Positions 1 through 8,724 of a stretch of 35,982 nucleotides of DNA are shown one piece after another. Both the position numbers and the translations under genes were made by a program. Source of the DNA: WS-7 sp035635575 (GTDB taxonomy: Bacteria; Eisenbacteria; RBG-16-71-46; SZUA-252); contig DASQAV010000094.1 in NCBI GenBank assembly GCA_035635575.1, forward strand, positions 1-35,982, given 5' to 3'. How positions within the stretch are numbered: the stretch's first letter is position 1; the number at the start of each line of letters is the position of its first letter. The notes under the pieces are model-generated. The model was given only the letters and a program-made list of their open reading frames with translations, was not told the origin of the DNA and searched no databases.

Positions 1-1509
1 GATGTTCGTCATCCGGATTCCGGTGTCGCCGCCGGCATAGTCGTTGGTGTTCGGTGACGTGCTCTGGGTCCAGTTCTGCACCGCGAGGGAACCCGGGAAG
101 AAGTCCTCGGGACCGCCGTAGTTCGGAGGATTCGGCGCCTCGAGCTGCGAGAGCCCATCCGCCTGCACGACCTTCACCCGGCCGTGCGGCGCCGGCGGAA
201 CGAGACAGGAGGCGTTGTCGCAGTCACGGCAGTTGTCGATCATCGTGTCGTCGACGTGGTAGATCAGGAGTCCCGAGCCCGGGAGCGCCGCGTCCAGGCC
301 TTCCTGATTCCGATTCTCGACGAGAAAATACTCGGACCCCGGCTGCCCGTTCTTCCAGATCTTCATCACCCCACCGCCCTGCGTGAGGGGCGCGAGCGTG
401 TAATGCCCCGACACGCCCACGACGAGTGGCAACTCGAATCCGAGGAACGCGCGCGACCAGGGATCGATCGCGCCCGCCCGCGAGCCCTGCGATTCGGGCG
501 GCGAGAGCGGAAGGTAGTTTCCGAGGCTCATGAGCGAGTAGACGCCGAGCCCGCTTCCGACGGGATTGCCGCAGCCGCTGAACTCGTAGAGATCGGCGAG
601 CCCCAGCGTGTGGCCGAATTCGTGGAGGTAGGTCCCGTTCGCCTTGTCGCCCGACTGGTAATTGAACTCGCCGTTCATCGTGTAGAGAAATCCGCGAACG
701 TTCCCGAGAATCATCCCGGGAAGGCAGCTCGGGCTGCTCGGCTGCGGGCAGTCCTGATAGGTGCTGACGCCGGCCTCGTGCGACCAGAGAAGGTCGGGCT
801 CGAATTGAGCCGGCGCGACCTCCGCTCCCTGCCCGGGATGGATCACGATCGTCGCGTCGATGTAGCCGTCATCGTCGCCGCTCGAGGGGATCCCGTCGGG
901 ACCGTCGTTGTCGAAGAAGCTCAGGTTGTGGTCGAACGAGTTGTAGGCGGCTTGCATGGCGGCTTCGGCGGCCCCCTGTCCGCTGCGCGGATAGGATCCG
1001 AAGTCGAGCCCCGAGGCGCCGTTCGTGTAGTAGGCGTACGAATGCGGCATCTTCACCCATTCGGGAGTGACGCGCCCGGAGACGATGAGCCGGCCGTGCG
1101 AGTTGGTGCGATAGAACTCCCTCAGGCTGATGATCCCGTCGTTCGGATCGTCGCTGAAGAAGAGCCGGTTGTAGTACCCGGGCGTGCTGTTCGGGCCATG
1201 ACCGACCGCGGGCCCGAAGGCATCGGCGGGAAAGTCGGCCAGCACGACGAGGAGATTCCGGTGGGCGATGCCGTCGCGCGGGTACTTAGCGAAATTCAGA
1301 CCGAAGGCGGGATAGATCTGGTCCACGCCCCAGGCCCGGCTCCTCTTGTACCGCTCGGCGTTCCGGATCAGGAGCGCCTCCTGACCCGCGGCGCGAGCGG
1401 CGGCGACCACGTGCGGTGATACCTCGGCGGCGCGCGCCAGGTGCGGCGCAAAGAGGAGCAAGGACAAGGTCAGGGCCGCGGCGAGCGCGGCGATGTTCCG
1501 CTTCTTCAA
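1..1509 (-). CDS. M6-family (immune inhibitor A-like) secreted metalloprotease, C-terminus beyond window
   Basis: The reading frame stays open from a TTG at 1509 to the left edge, giving 503 codons with no stop. The TTG start is chosen because GGGAGG lies about 5 nt upstream; it is 29 nt past the guaA stop. Residues 1-27 look like a signal peptide: Lys-Lys-Arg, a Leu/Ala-rich core and ARA|A at the end, so the product is probably exported. The zinc motif HEFGHTLGLADLYE begins at H296, with H296, E297 and H300 plus downstream D306, matching HExxHxxGxxD of M6/InhA peptidases. An Asp/Gly-rich stretch near residues 190-215 could bind calcium. After the catalytic region the chain continues with a segment reading YFLVENRNQEG, typical of the family. 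The family degrades extracellular proteins. The C-terminal domains, and any sorting signal, are outside the window. Family assignment is firm; substrate unknown. Confidence 0.85.
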   Translation of the reverse strand, partial: MKKRNIAALAAALTLSLLLFAPHLARAAEVSPHVVAAARAAGQEALLIRNAERYKRSRAWGVDQIYPAFGLNFAKYPRDGIAHRNLLVVLADFPADAFGPAVGHGPNSTPGYYNRLFFSDDPNDGIISLREFYRTNSHGRLIVSGRVTPEWVKMPHSYAYYTNGASGLDFGSYPRSGQGAAEAAMQAAYNSFDHNLSFFDNDGPDGIPSSGDDDGYIDATIVIHPGQGAEVAPAQFEPDLLWSHEAGVSTYQDCPQPSSPSCLPGMILGNVRGFLYTMNGEFNYQSGDKANGTYLHEFGHTLGLADLYEFSGCGNPVGSGLGVYSLMSLGNYLPLSPPESQGSRAGAIDPWSRAFLGFELPLVVGVSGHYTLAPLTQGGGVMKIWKNGQPGSEYFLVENRNQEGLDAALPGSGLLIYHVDDTMIDNCRDCDNASCLVPPAPHGRVKVVQADGLSQLEAPNPPNYGGPEDFFPGSLAVQNWTQSTSPNTNDYAGGDTGIRMTNI

Positions 1510-1538
1510 GAAAACCTCCCGGTATGAGTATCCCTTGC

Positions 1539-3089
1539 TCACTCCCACTCGATCGTCGCAGGAGGTTTCGAGCTGATGTCATAGACGACCCGGTTCACCC
1601 CTGGAACCTCGTTCACGATCCGGGAGGATACCCGGGCCAGGAACGAATCCGGAAGCCGCGCCCAGTCGGCGGTCATTCCGTCACTCGACGTGACCGCCCG
1701 GAGGGCGACGACCTGATCATAGGTCCTTCCGTCCCCCATCACCCCCACGGTGCGGACGGGCAGAAGCACCGCAAATGCTTGCCACACTTCGTCATAGAGC
1801 CCACTGCGTCGCAGCTCGGTGATGAATATATCGTCTGCGAGCTGCAGCGTCTTCACTGCTTCCGCGGTCACCGGTCCAAGAATCCGGACCGCCAGGCCAG
1901 GGCCGGGGAACGGATGACGGCCCACGACGGCCGCCGGAAGCCCCAGGAGGGCGCCCAGCTCGCGAACCTCGTCCTTGAATAATTCCCGGAGCGGCTCCAC
2001 AAGTTCCATTTTCATTCGGTCCGGAAGCCCCCCGACATTGTGGTGGGACTTGATCTTGGCTGAGGGGCCGCGGGTCGAGGTGCTCTCGATCACGTCGGGA
2101 TAGAGGGTCCCCTGGGCCAGGAGATCGGCCCCGCCCCGCTCCTGGGCCGCCAGATCGAACACGTTGATGAACTCCGCCCCGATGATCTTCCGCTTCCGCT
2201 CCGGATCCTCGACTCCGTGGAGCGCGGAAAGGAACCGGTCGCGCGCGTCGACCGTCACGAGGTCGCGGTCGAGGATGGGGCGCATCGCGCGAGCCACCTG
2301 CTCGGCTTCGCCCAGACGCAAGAGGCCGTGGTCCACGAACACGGCGAGGACCTGTCCCGGCACGGCGCGGTGCAGGAGCGCCGCGACCACCGAGGAATCG
2401 ACTCCGCCGCTCAGGGCGCAGAGGACGCGCCGCGCTCCCACCTGTGCCTTGATCTTGGCCACCGATTCGTTCAGCACCTGCCCCATCGTCCAGTCGCCGC
2501 GGAACCCGCACACCTCGAAGAGGAAGTTCTTCAAGATGCGCGTGCCCTGCGTGGAGTGCGCGACTTCCGGATGGAACATCACGGCGTAGACGCCGCGCTT
2601 TGGATCCTCGACCGCGGCCACGTCGACCGACTCGGTGTGCGCGAGCTTGGTGAATCCGCGCGGCATGGACTCGACCACGTCGCCGTGGCTGGCCCAGACG
2701 CGGCTCGTCGGATCCACTCCGGCGAGAAGCCGCCCCGCCGTCTCGACCGCGAGCGTCGCTTCGCCGTATTCGCGCCGCGCGCTCGGGGTCACGCGGCCGC
2801 CGAGGTCGCGCGCGAGGAGCTGGAAGCCGTAGCAGATCCCGAGCACGGGAATGCCCAGGTCGAGGATTCCCGGGTCGAGACCGGGCGCCCCCTGCTCGAG
2901 CACGCTGCTCGGGCCGCCCGAGAGGACCAGCCCCTTCGGGGCGCGCTTCTCGATCTGCGCCCGGGTCAGGCGCGGGTCCACGATCTCGGCGTAGACGCCC
3001 AGCTCCCGCGCGCGCCGCGCGATGAGCTGCGTGAACTGCGATCCGTAGTCCAGGATGAGAAGCAGCTCGTGGCTCAATGGAGGAAGCAC
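1539..3089 (-). CDS. guaA: GMP synthase (glutamine-hydrolysing)
   Basis: GuaA converts XMP to GMP using ATP and the ammonia of glutamine, the last step of GMP synthesis in the cytoplasm. The 516-residue length is normal. The N-terminal class I amidotransferase domain (about 8-190) carries the nucleophile in GICYGFQ (C86) and the His/Glu pair in HPEVAHS (H173, E175). The ATP pyrophosphatase domain follows with the PP-loop SGGVDSS at 227-233. The C-terminal dimerisation domain ends in the usual KPPATIEWE. The start overlaps the end of purH by 16 nt, so translation is probably coupled and the gene is the last of the purN-purC-purH-guaA operon. All key residues are present. The start could be a few codons further in, since the first conserved residues are LILDYGSQ. 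Confidence 0.97.
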   Translation of the reverse strand: MLPPLSHELLLILDYGSQFTQLIARRARELGVYAEIVDPRLTRAQIEKRAPKGLVLSGGPSSVLEQGAPGLDPGILDLGIPVLGICYGFQLLARDLGGRVTPSARREYGEATLAVETAGRLLAGVDPTSRVWASHGDVVESMPRGFTKLAHTESVDVAAVEDPKRGVYAVMFHPEVAHSTQGTRILKNFLFEVCGFRGDWTMGQVLNESVAKIKAQVGARRVLCALSGGVDSSVVAALLHRAVPGQVLAVFVDHGLLRLGEAEQVARAMRPILDRDLVTVDARDRFLSALHGVEDPERKRKIIGAEFINVFDLAAQERGGADLLAQGTLYPDVIESTSTRGPSAKIKSHHNVGGLPDRMKMELVEPLRELFKDEVRELGALLGLPAAVVGRHPFPGPGLAVRILGPVTAEAVKTLQLADDIFITELRRSGLYDEVWQAFAVLLPVRTVGVMGDGRTYDQVVALRAVTSSDGMTADWARLPDSFLARVSSRIVNEVPGVNRVVYDISSKPPATIEWE

Positions 3090-4642
3090 CTTTCTCCGGT
3101 CAGGAGCATCGTCAGGCCCCGCGATTCCGCGGCCGCGATGGATTCCTCGTCCCGCACCGACCCTCCGGGCTGGGCGATCGCCGTGATGCCGGCCTTGGCC
3201 GCCATCTCGACCGAGTCCGGAAACGGAAAGAAGGCGTCCGAGCAGAGCACCGCGCCCTTCACGTCATGTCCCGAGCGCTCCGCTTTGAGGAGCGCCAAGC
3301 GCACGGCGTCCACGCGGGAGGACTGCCCCGCTCCGATCCCCAGCGTGCGCCCCTCCCGCGCGATGACGATCGCGTTCGAGATCACGTGCCGCGTGACGCG
3401 CCAGGCGAAGCGGAGATCCCGTGTCTCCGCTTCGGTGGGCTTGCGGGCCGTGACCGCCATCCAGCTCTGGAACTGCGGAGGGCCCGGCAGCGTCTCGGCG
3501 AGCAGGCCGCCCAGGAGACTGCGCGTCGCGATCGGGTCGGCCGCGCCGCGCAGGAGGTCCGGAGCCTCGAGCACCATGAGATTCTTTCGCGTCTTCTCGA
3601 GCCGCTCGGGCGAGGCCGCGATCGAGGGCGCGACCACCACCTCGAGGAAGAGGCTTCCGATGGCCTCGAGCGCCGCGTCATCCAGCGGCCGGTTCACGGC
3701 GAGAATCCCGCCGAAGGCCGAGAGCGAATCGGCATCCCGCGCCAGCGGGATCGCCAAGGCCGTGGTGGGCGCGACCGCGGCGCCCGAGGGGTTGCGGTGC
3801 TTCACCACGACCGCGGCGGGCTCCTCGAACTCGTGCAGGATCTGGAGCGCCGCCTCGATGTCGAGGTAGTTGTTGTAGGAGAGCGTCTTTCCCTTGAGCT
3901 GGGTGAGCGCCTCGATCCCGCCCCCCTCCTCTTTCGCATACACCCCGCCCTCCTGCCCCGGGTTCTCACCGTACCGGAGCTTCTGGAGCAGGCGATAGCG
4001 GCGATCGATGCGCTCGGGAAGCGCGCCGGAGCGAGAAGCTTCCGGGCATCCCGCCGCGAAGTACCGCGCGATCGCCGCGTCGTACGCCGCGGTGCGCTCG
4101 AAGGCGCGCCGCGCGAGCTTCCGCGCCATCGCCGCGGGCACGGCACCCTGCCCGCGATCCAGCGATTCCAGAACTTCGCCGTACTGATCCGGATCCACGA
4201 CGACCAGCACGTGCGCGTGGTTCTTTGCCGCGGCGCGGATCAGGGCCGGACCGCCGATATCGATCTGCTCCACGGCCTCGGCCTCGGAGACGCCCGCGCG
4301 CTCGATGGTCTTCTCGAAGGGATACAGATTCACGACGACCAGCTCGATCGAGACGACGCCGTGATGATGGCGCTCCTCCTCGTCGGCGCGGTTCCCGCGC
4401 CGGTAGAGGATGCCGCCGTGCACCACGGGGTGGAGCGTCTTGACGCGGCCCTGGAAGAGCTCGGGGTAGCCCGTGATCTCGGAGACGTCGCGGACCGAGA
4501 CGCCGGCATCCTGGAGCACGGCCGCGGTACCGCCGGTGGAGACGATCTTGACTCCGTGGCGCGCGAGTCCATTCGCGAGCTCGATCAGCCCGGTCTTGTC
4601 CGAGACGGACAGGAGCGCGCGGCCGATCCGGATTTCGCTCAC
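3074..4642 (-). CDS. purH: Bifunctional AICAR transformylase / IMP cyclohydrolase
   Basis: PurH carries out the last two steps to IMP: formylation of AICAR with 10-formyl-THF, then ring closure. The frame is open further upstream, but the conserved N-terminus IGRALLSVSDKTGL sets the start at the GTG at 4642. That GTG overlaps the purC stop as GTGA, giving 522 residues, the family norm. The MGS-like cyclohydrolase domain spans about 1-150 and includes KTLHP at 68-72. The transformylase domain contains LSYNNYLDIEAA (about 254-265) and the catalytic Lys-His in VKHRNPSGAA (K281, H282). The usual motif is KHxNPCG; Ser in place of Cys occurs in many homologues. Its place between purC and guaA supports one purine operon. 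Function is well supported. Confidence 0.96.
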   Translation of the reverse strand: MSEIRIGRALLSVSDKTGLIELANGLARHGVKIVSTGGTAAVLQDAGVSVRDVSEITGYPELFQGRVKTLHPVVHGGILYRRGNRADEEERHHHGVVSIELVVVNLYPFEKTIERAGVSEAEAVEQIDIGGPALIRAAAKNHAHVLVVVDPDQYGEVLESLDRGQGAVPAAMARKLARRAFERTAAYDAAIARYFAAGCPEASRSGALPERIDRRYRLLQKLRYGENPGQEGGVYAKEEGGGIEALTQLKGKTLSYNNYLDIEAALQILHEFEEPAAVVVKHRNPSGAAVAPTTALAIPLARDADSLSAFGGILAVNRPLDDAALEAIGSLFLEVVVAPSIAASPERLEKTRKNLMVLEAPDLLRGAADPIATRSLLGGLLAETLPGPPQFQSWMAVTARKPTEAETRDLRFAWRVTRHVISNAIVIAREGRTLGIGAGQSSRVDAVRLALLKAERSGHDVKGAVLCSDAFFPFPDSVEMAAKAGITAIAQPGGSVRDEESIAAAESRGLTMLLTGERCFLH

Positions 4643-5541
4643 CGCGGGCCCGTACCCCCCGTGATTCCGGCCAAGGCTTCCTCGTAGCGGCGGCTGGTCT
4701 TCTCGACCACGTCCTCGGGAAGACGGGGCGGCGGCGGGTTGCGGTCCCACTGGATGGAATCGAGGTAGTCGCGGATCACCTGCTTGTCGAAGCTGTCCTG
4801 CGCGACCCCCTCGCGATAGCCCCGCATCGGCCAGTAGCGCGAGGAATCGGGCGAGAGCGCCTCGTCGATCCAGAGCGGGGCCCCGTCCCGCTCGCCGAAT
4901 TCGAACTTGGTGTCCGCGAGAATGAAGCCGCGCTCCCGCGCGTGCTCGGCGGCGGCGCGGTAGATCTGGAGCGATGCCTCGCGAAGCTTCCCGGCGACCT
5001 CCCGTCCGACGATCGAGACCATCCGCTCGAACGTGATGTTCTCGTCGTGTCCTTCCTGGGCCTTGGTCGCCGGGGTGAAGATCGGCTCGGGAAGCTTGGA
5101 GGAGAGCGTAAGCCCGGGCGGCAGCTTCACGCCGCAGACCGCTCCCGAAGCCTGGTATTCCTTCCAGCCGGAGCCCGCCAGGTACCCGCGCACCACGCAC
5201 TCCACGTCGTAGCGCTTCGCGCGCCGGACCAGCATGGAGCGGCCCTCGAGGAGCGAGGCGTGCTGCGAGAAAGGCGCGGGAAAGGAGGCCACGTCGGTCG
5301 AGAGGTAGTGGTTGGGCAGGAGCCCGCGAAGCTTCTCGAACCAGAAACGGGAGATCTGGGTGAGCACCCGTCCCTTGCCCGGGATGCCTTCGCTCAGGAT
5401 CACGTCGTAGGCCGAGACCCGGTCCGTCGCGACGATGAGCAGCGAATCGCCGAGCTCGTAGATGTCGCGCACCTTTCCGGCGTAGTCGGGTTTTCTTCCG
5501 GGAACCTCCACCCGGCGCAGAGCGCGCTCGACGGCTTTCAT
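4639..5541 (-). CDS. purC: SAICAR synthase
   Basis: PurC joins aspartate to CAIR using ATP, giving SAICAR, the eighth step of purine synthesis. The start is the ATG at 5541, which overlaps the purN stop as ATGA; upstream in-frame sequence is antisense purN and does not look like protein. The 300-residue product has the signature GKVRDIYELGDSLLIVATDR near the N-terminus, then SAYDVIL, and later ECVVRGYLAGSGWKEY and ILADTKFEFG, all diagnostic of SAICAR synthetase. At 300 residues it is nearer the longer form than the roughly 240-residue enzyme of E. coli. Its stop is shared with the purH GTG (GTGA). The tight overlaps on both sides indicate translational coupling within the operon. Confidence 0.96.
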   Translation of the reverse strand: MKAVERALRRVEVPGRKPDYAGKVRDIYELGDSLLIVATDRVSAYDVILSEGIPGKGRVLTQISRFWFEKLRGLLPNHYLSTDVASFPAPFSQHASLLEGRSMLVRRAKRYDVECVVRGYLAGSGWKEYQASGAVCGVKLPPGLTLSSKLPEPIFTPATKAQEGHDENITFERMVSIVGREVAGKLREASLQIYRAAAEHARERGFILADTKFEFGERDGAPLWIDEALSPDSSRYWPMRGYREGVAQDSFDKQVIRDYLDSIQWDRNPPPPRLPEDVVEKTSRRYEEALAGITGGTGPR

Positions 5542-6128
5542 CGTTCCTTCCTCCGCTGAATCAGGCGAATGGCTTCGACGTACAGACGATGTTCGAGGGG
5601 CAGCAGCCGCTCCGACAGCGTCTCCTCCGTGTCGCCCGGAAGAACGTCGAGCGGCGCCTGGAGCAGGATCGGACCCGTATCGATGCCCGAATCGACGTAG
5701 TGGACCGTCACCCCCGTGACGGGCACGCCGGCCTCGATCGCCTGCCGCTGCGCGTTCCGTCCCGGGAACGCGGGAAGCAGCGACGGGTGCACGTTCAGAA
5801 CCGGAGCCGAAACGCCATCGAGAAACCCGGCGCTCAGGATACGCATGAACCCGCACAGCGCGACGAGATCGGCGCGATCCTCCCGCACGAGACGAAGGAG
5901 CATCCGCTCCGCCTCCGGATCCAGACGCGCTCCCTTCGTCGCGGGCGCAAGCACCTGGGCCGGGACTTCCATCGCGCGGGCGGTCTCGAGCGCCTGGGCG
6001 TCGGGACGATCGCTCACGACGCGCACCACGCTACCCGAGATCCTGCCATCCCTCGTGGCCTCGATCAAATTGGCCGCGTGGGACCCCCGGCCGGAGGCCA
6101 GGACGAGCAGCCGTAACGGCTTCACCAC
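5538..6128 (-). CDS. purN: Phosphoribosylglycinamide formyltransferase (GART)
   Basis: PurN transfers a formyl group from 10-formyl-THF to GAR, giving FGAR, the third step of purine synthesis. The 196-residue protein begins with the phosphate-binding stretch LVLASGRGSHAANL (about 8-21). The catalytic triad is visible as N112 and H114 in LNVHPSLLPAF and D150 in YVDSGIDTGPI, with GFMRILS at 93-99. These match E. coli PurN N106, H108 and D144. The start is a GTG at 6128; a second GTG follows at once, and neither has a strong Shine-Dalgarno, so the start is uncertain by one codon. It is first in the visible purine operon and starts 52 nt after the comEC stop, so it may be read from an upstream promoter. 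Confidence 0.94.
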   Translation of the reverse strand: MVKPLRLLVLASGRGSHAANLIEATRDGRISGSVVRVVSDRPDAQALETARAMEVPAQVLAPATKGARLDPEAERMLLRLVREDRADLVALCGFMRILSAGFLDGVSAPVLNVHPSLLPAFPGRNAQRQAIEAGVPVTGVTVHYVDSGIDTGPILLQAPLDVLPGDTEETLSERLLPLEHRLYVEAIRLIQRRKER

Positions 6129-6180
6129 CCAACGTATACCACTGCCGGCAATCCTTTACAAGGACTCTGTCCCGAAGGAC

Positions 6181-8670
6181 TTAGCGCATCTTCGAGCTCC
6201 ACCGCAGAAGCTCCGGCGCGGGGTGCGCGCGGGTGGAGATGAGCGCTCCTCCGGGCACGGGAGTGATCCGGATCGCGCCCTCCTGATCGGTCCGGAGCAC
6301 GCGGGCGCCGGCGAGGAGGTAGCGCCCGACGGTGGCGCGGTTGGGATGTCCGAAGCGATTGCGCTCTCCGCACGAGATGAGTGCCAAGCGCGGCTTCGCC
6401 GCTGCGATCCACGCCGAGTCGCTCGAGGTCTTGCTCCCGTGGTGCGGCACTTTCATGATCTGTACCGGCCCGAGCGTGCCGAGGAGCGCCATCTCCGCGT
6501 CGTGCTCCACGTCCCCCGCGAAGCAGACGGTAGCCTCTCCCACGCGGACGAGCGCGACGAGGGAGCGGTTGTTCTCGGCGGCGTTTCCGCTCCGCGCACC
6601 CTCGAGGGGAGGCGCCCGAAGAAGCGGAACGTTGAGGCTCGGGCCTGGAGTCAGGATGGTATCGGCCAGGACGGAATGATCGCGGGCGCGCGAGCGCGCG
6701 AGCCCGGCGAGGACGGGACGGCGCCACGCTCCCCCGGGATCGCTTCCATTCTCGAAGAGCGCCCGCACGAAGCCGCGCGAGCAGAGCCAGGCCAGGCCGC
6801 CATAGTGATCGCGGTGCGCGTGGGAGAGAATCGCGGCGTCGAGCTGTTCGATTCCCTCCGCGCGCAGGGCCGGCTCGACGGCCACGCGTCCCTCGTCGCG
6901 GGTTTCCGTCGCGGGACCCGCGTCCACGAGAATCGACGTTCCCGATGCATGCGCCACCGCGGCGTCCCCCTGCCCCACGTCGAGCACCAGGAGCCAGGCC
7001 GCGCGGTCCGGCCGGTGCGGAGACGGCAGGAAGGGCGCCACCCAGCAAAGAAGGAGCGCCGCGAGCGCGCACGCGCCAGCGTTCCTCCGCTCCCGGGGCC
7101 GGCGCGTGAGACGCGCCCGTTCCCACGCCGCGGCCGCCACGAGAAGCAGTGCGAGCCCGACCACGATTGCCGCGGCGGGCGGCAGCGCGCGCGCCGGCAG
7201 CGGCGGCATCCACGCCGCGACCTTCGCGGTGAGCCAGAGCATGAGGAGCCCCGAGAGCTCCACGGCTCCCGCCGCGGCCTGCGCGAGCGGCGGAGCCGCG
7301 AAGGCGCAGCCCAGGTGCACGAGCATGGCGGCCATGAAGAGACCGCAGAGCGGAATGACCACGAGGTTCAGGAAGAGCCCCGCGACCGGGACCGCGCCGA
7401 ACTGGATGACCTGGACACCCAAGGTCCCCGCTTCGGCAAAGGCGCTCTGCTGTCCCAGGGAGAGAAGTCCCTGGACCACGGAGCGAGCACGTGCCGCGAT
7501 TCCGGCCGCGGAGGGTGCTGAGGGAAGTGCGATGCGCAGGCCGCCCGATGCGGCGAGGCCCAGCACGGCGGCGAAGGAGAGCTGGAAGCCCGGATCCTCG
7601 AGCACGCCGGGATCCAGGAGGTGGAGCAGGAGACCGGCGCTCCCCCAGGCCGCGAAGGGACGCACCGAGGAGCCGCGCACGCGCGCCGCACGCATGGCGG
7701 TCCATAGGATTGCGGACCGGACGGCCGAAGCGGGCGCACCGACCAGAACGACGTAACCCCAGAGGGTGAGGAGCTCGATCCAGAGCGCGGCGGAGGAAGG
7801 AATGCGGAGCGCGATCGCGGCCGCCGCCACGATGCCCGCGAGCACGCAGACGTGAAGCCCCGAGATCGAGAGGATGTGGATCGTCCCGCCGTCGCGGAAG
7901 GAGTCGCGGATCGCGGGGACGATGCCCGAACGATCCCCCAGGGCCATGCCCCGTGCGAGCGCGGCGACCGGGGCGCTGAGGTCGCGGGAGAAGAGCCGCG
8001 CCAGACGCAGCCGGACGAGGCCGCTCCAGGGAATCGGCTCGTCCTTTTGGCCCGCGAGCACCACGACCGTCGGCGGATCGGCGTCCACCGTCCCCCCGAT
8101 TCCCAGCCGCTCGAGCCATCGGCCCGGGGCCGACGTCCCCGGGTTTCGAGCGCCCTCCAGAGGATGGTACGTGCCCTGGAATCGAATCGAGATCCCCGGC
8201 ACCGCCCACTCGGGAGGCGGTCCGTCGTCTCCGAAGCGAACGAGCAAGGTGGAAGAACATCGTGCGGTGGCGTCCCCCACGCGCACCCCGGTCGCCTGCA
8301 GGGTGATCGCCGGAGAAAGCGCGTCCGCGGCGACGGCATCGAGGATGCGCCCTTCCACCGCGACCGGCACCGCGCGCGGATGTACGGGGAGCGGTTCCTG
8401 GATGCGGTCCGCCTCCCCGCCCAGGGCGCCGCCGGCGGCGACGAGCGCCAGGATGCCGCAGCAAACCTCAGCGCGGCTCGTCCAGAGCCACGCCCGCACG
8501 CGCGCGTGGTGCCGGCTCGCCATCCATCCCAGGAGAAGCGACGCCGGCGCGAGCACGCACGCTCCGAAGCGAGAGGTCTCTTCCCACGCCGCGGGAATCG
8601 GCGCGCAGGACACGAGCGCGTGGCCGGCGAGCAAGCACACCCAGAGAAATACCGGAGCGGGAAGGCGCAC
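6181..8670 (-). CDS. comEC: ComEC/Rec2-family DNA internalisation protein
   Basis: ComEC forms the inner-membrane channel that takes in single-stranded DNA during natural transformation. The 829-residue length and three-part layout match the family. Hydrophobic helices lie at the N-terminus (about 1-100), followed by a soluble OB-like region. The competence domain (about 220-520) has many membrane segments and contains GIVPAIRDSFRDGGTIHILS then SGLHVCVL, the ComEC hallmark. The C-terminal metallo-beta-lactamase-like domain (about 560-815) begins LDVGQGDAAV and carries SHAHRDHYGG, the metal-binding HxHxDH, with PHHGSKTSSD later. The start is a GTG at 8670 with GAGG 8 nt upstream. No other competence genes are nearby. 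The histidines are intact, so the nuclease-like domain may be active, but that is inference. Confidence 0.93.
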   Translation of the reverse strand: MRLPAPVFLWVCLLAGHALVSCAPIPAAWEETSRFGACVLAPASLLLGWMASRHHARVRAWLWTSRAEVCCGILALVAAGGALGGEADRIQEPLPVHPRAVPVAVEGRILDAVAADALSPAITLQATGVRVGDATARCSSTLLVRFGDDGPPPEWAVPGISIRFQGTYHPLEGARNPGTSAPGRWLERLGIGGTVDADPPTVVVLAGQKDEPIPWSGLVRLRLARLFSRDLSAPVAALARGMALGDRSGIVPAIRDSFRDGGTIHILSISGLHVCVLAGIVAAAAIALRIPSSAALWIELLTLWGYVVLVGAPASAVRSAILWTAMRAARVRGSSVRPFAAWGSAGLLLHLLDPGVLEDPGFQLSFAAVLGLAASGGLRIALPSAPSAAGIAARARSVVQGLLSLGQQSAFAEAGTLGVQVIQFGAVPVAGLFLNLVVIPLCGLFMAAMLVHLGCAFAAPPLAQAAAGAVELSGLLMLWLTAKVAAWMPPLPARALPPAAAIVVGLALLLVAAAAWERARLTRRPRERRNAGACALAALLLCWVAPFLPSPHRPDRAAWLLVLDVGQGDAAVAHASGTSILVDAGPATETRDEGRVAVEPALRAEGIEQLDAAILSHAHRDHYGGLAWLCSRGFVRALFENGSDPGGAWRRPVLAGLARSRARDHSVLADTILTPGPSLNVPLLRAPPLEGARSGNAAENNRSLVALVRVGEATVCFAGDVEHDAEMALLGTLGPVQIMKVPHHGSKTSSDSAWIAAAKPRLALISCGERNRFGHPNRATVGRYLLAGARVLRTDQEGAIRITPVPGGALISTRAHPAPELLRWSSKMR

Positions 8671-8724
8671 GAGCGCGCCCTCGCGGGGAGGACGGGAAGG
8701 ACCCGCGGCCGGGGAGAGGCCGCG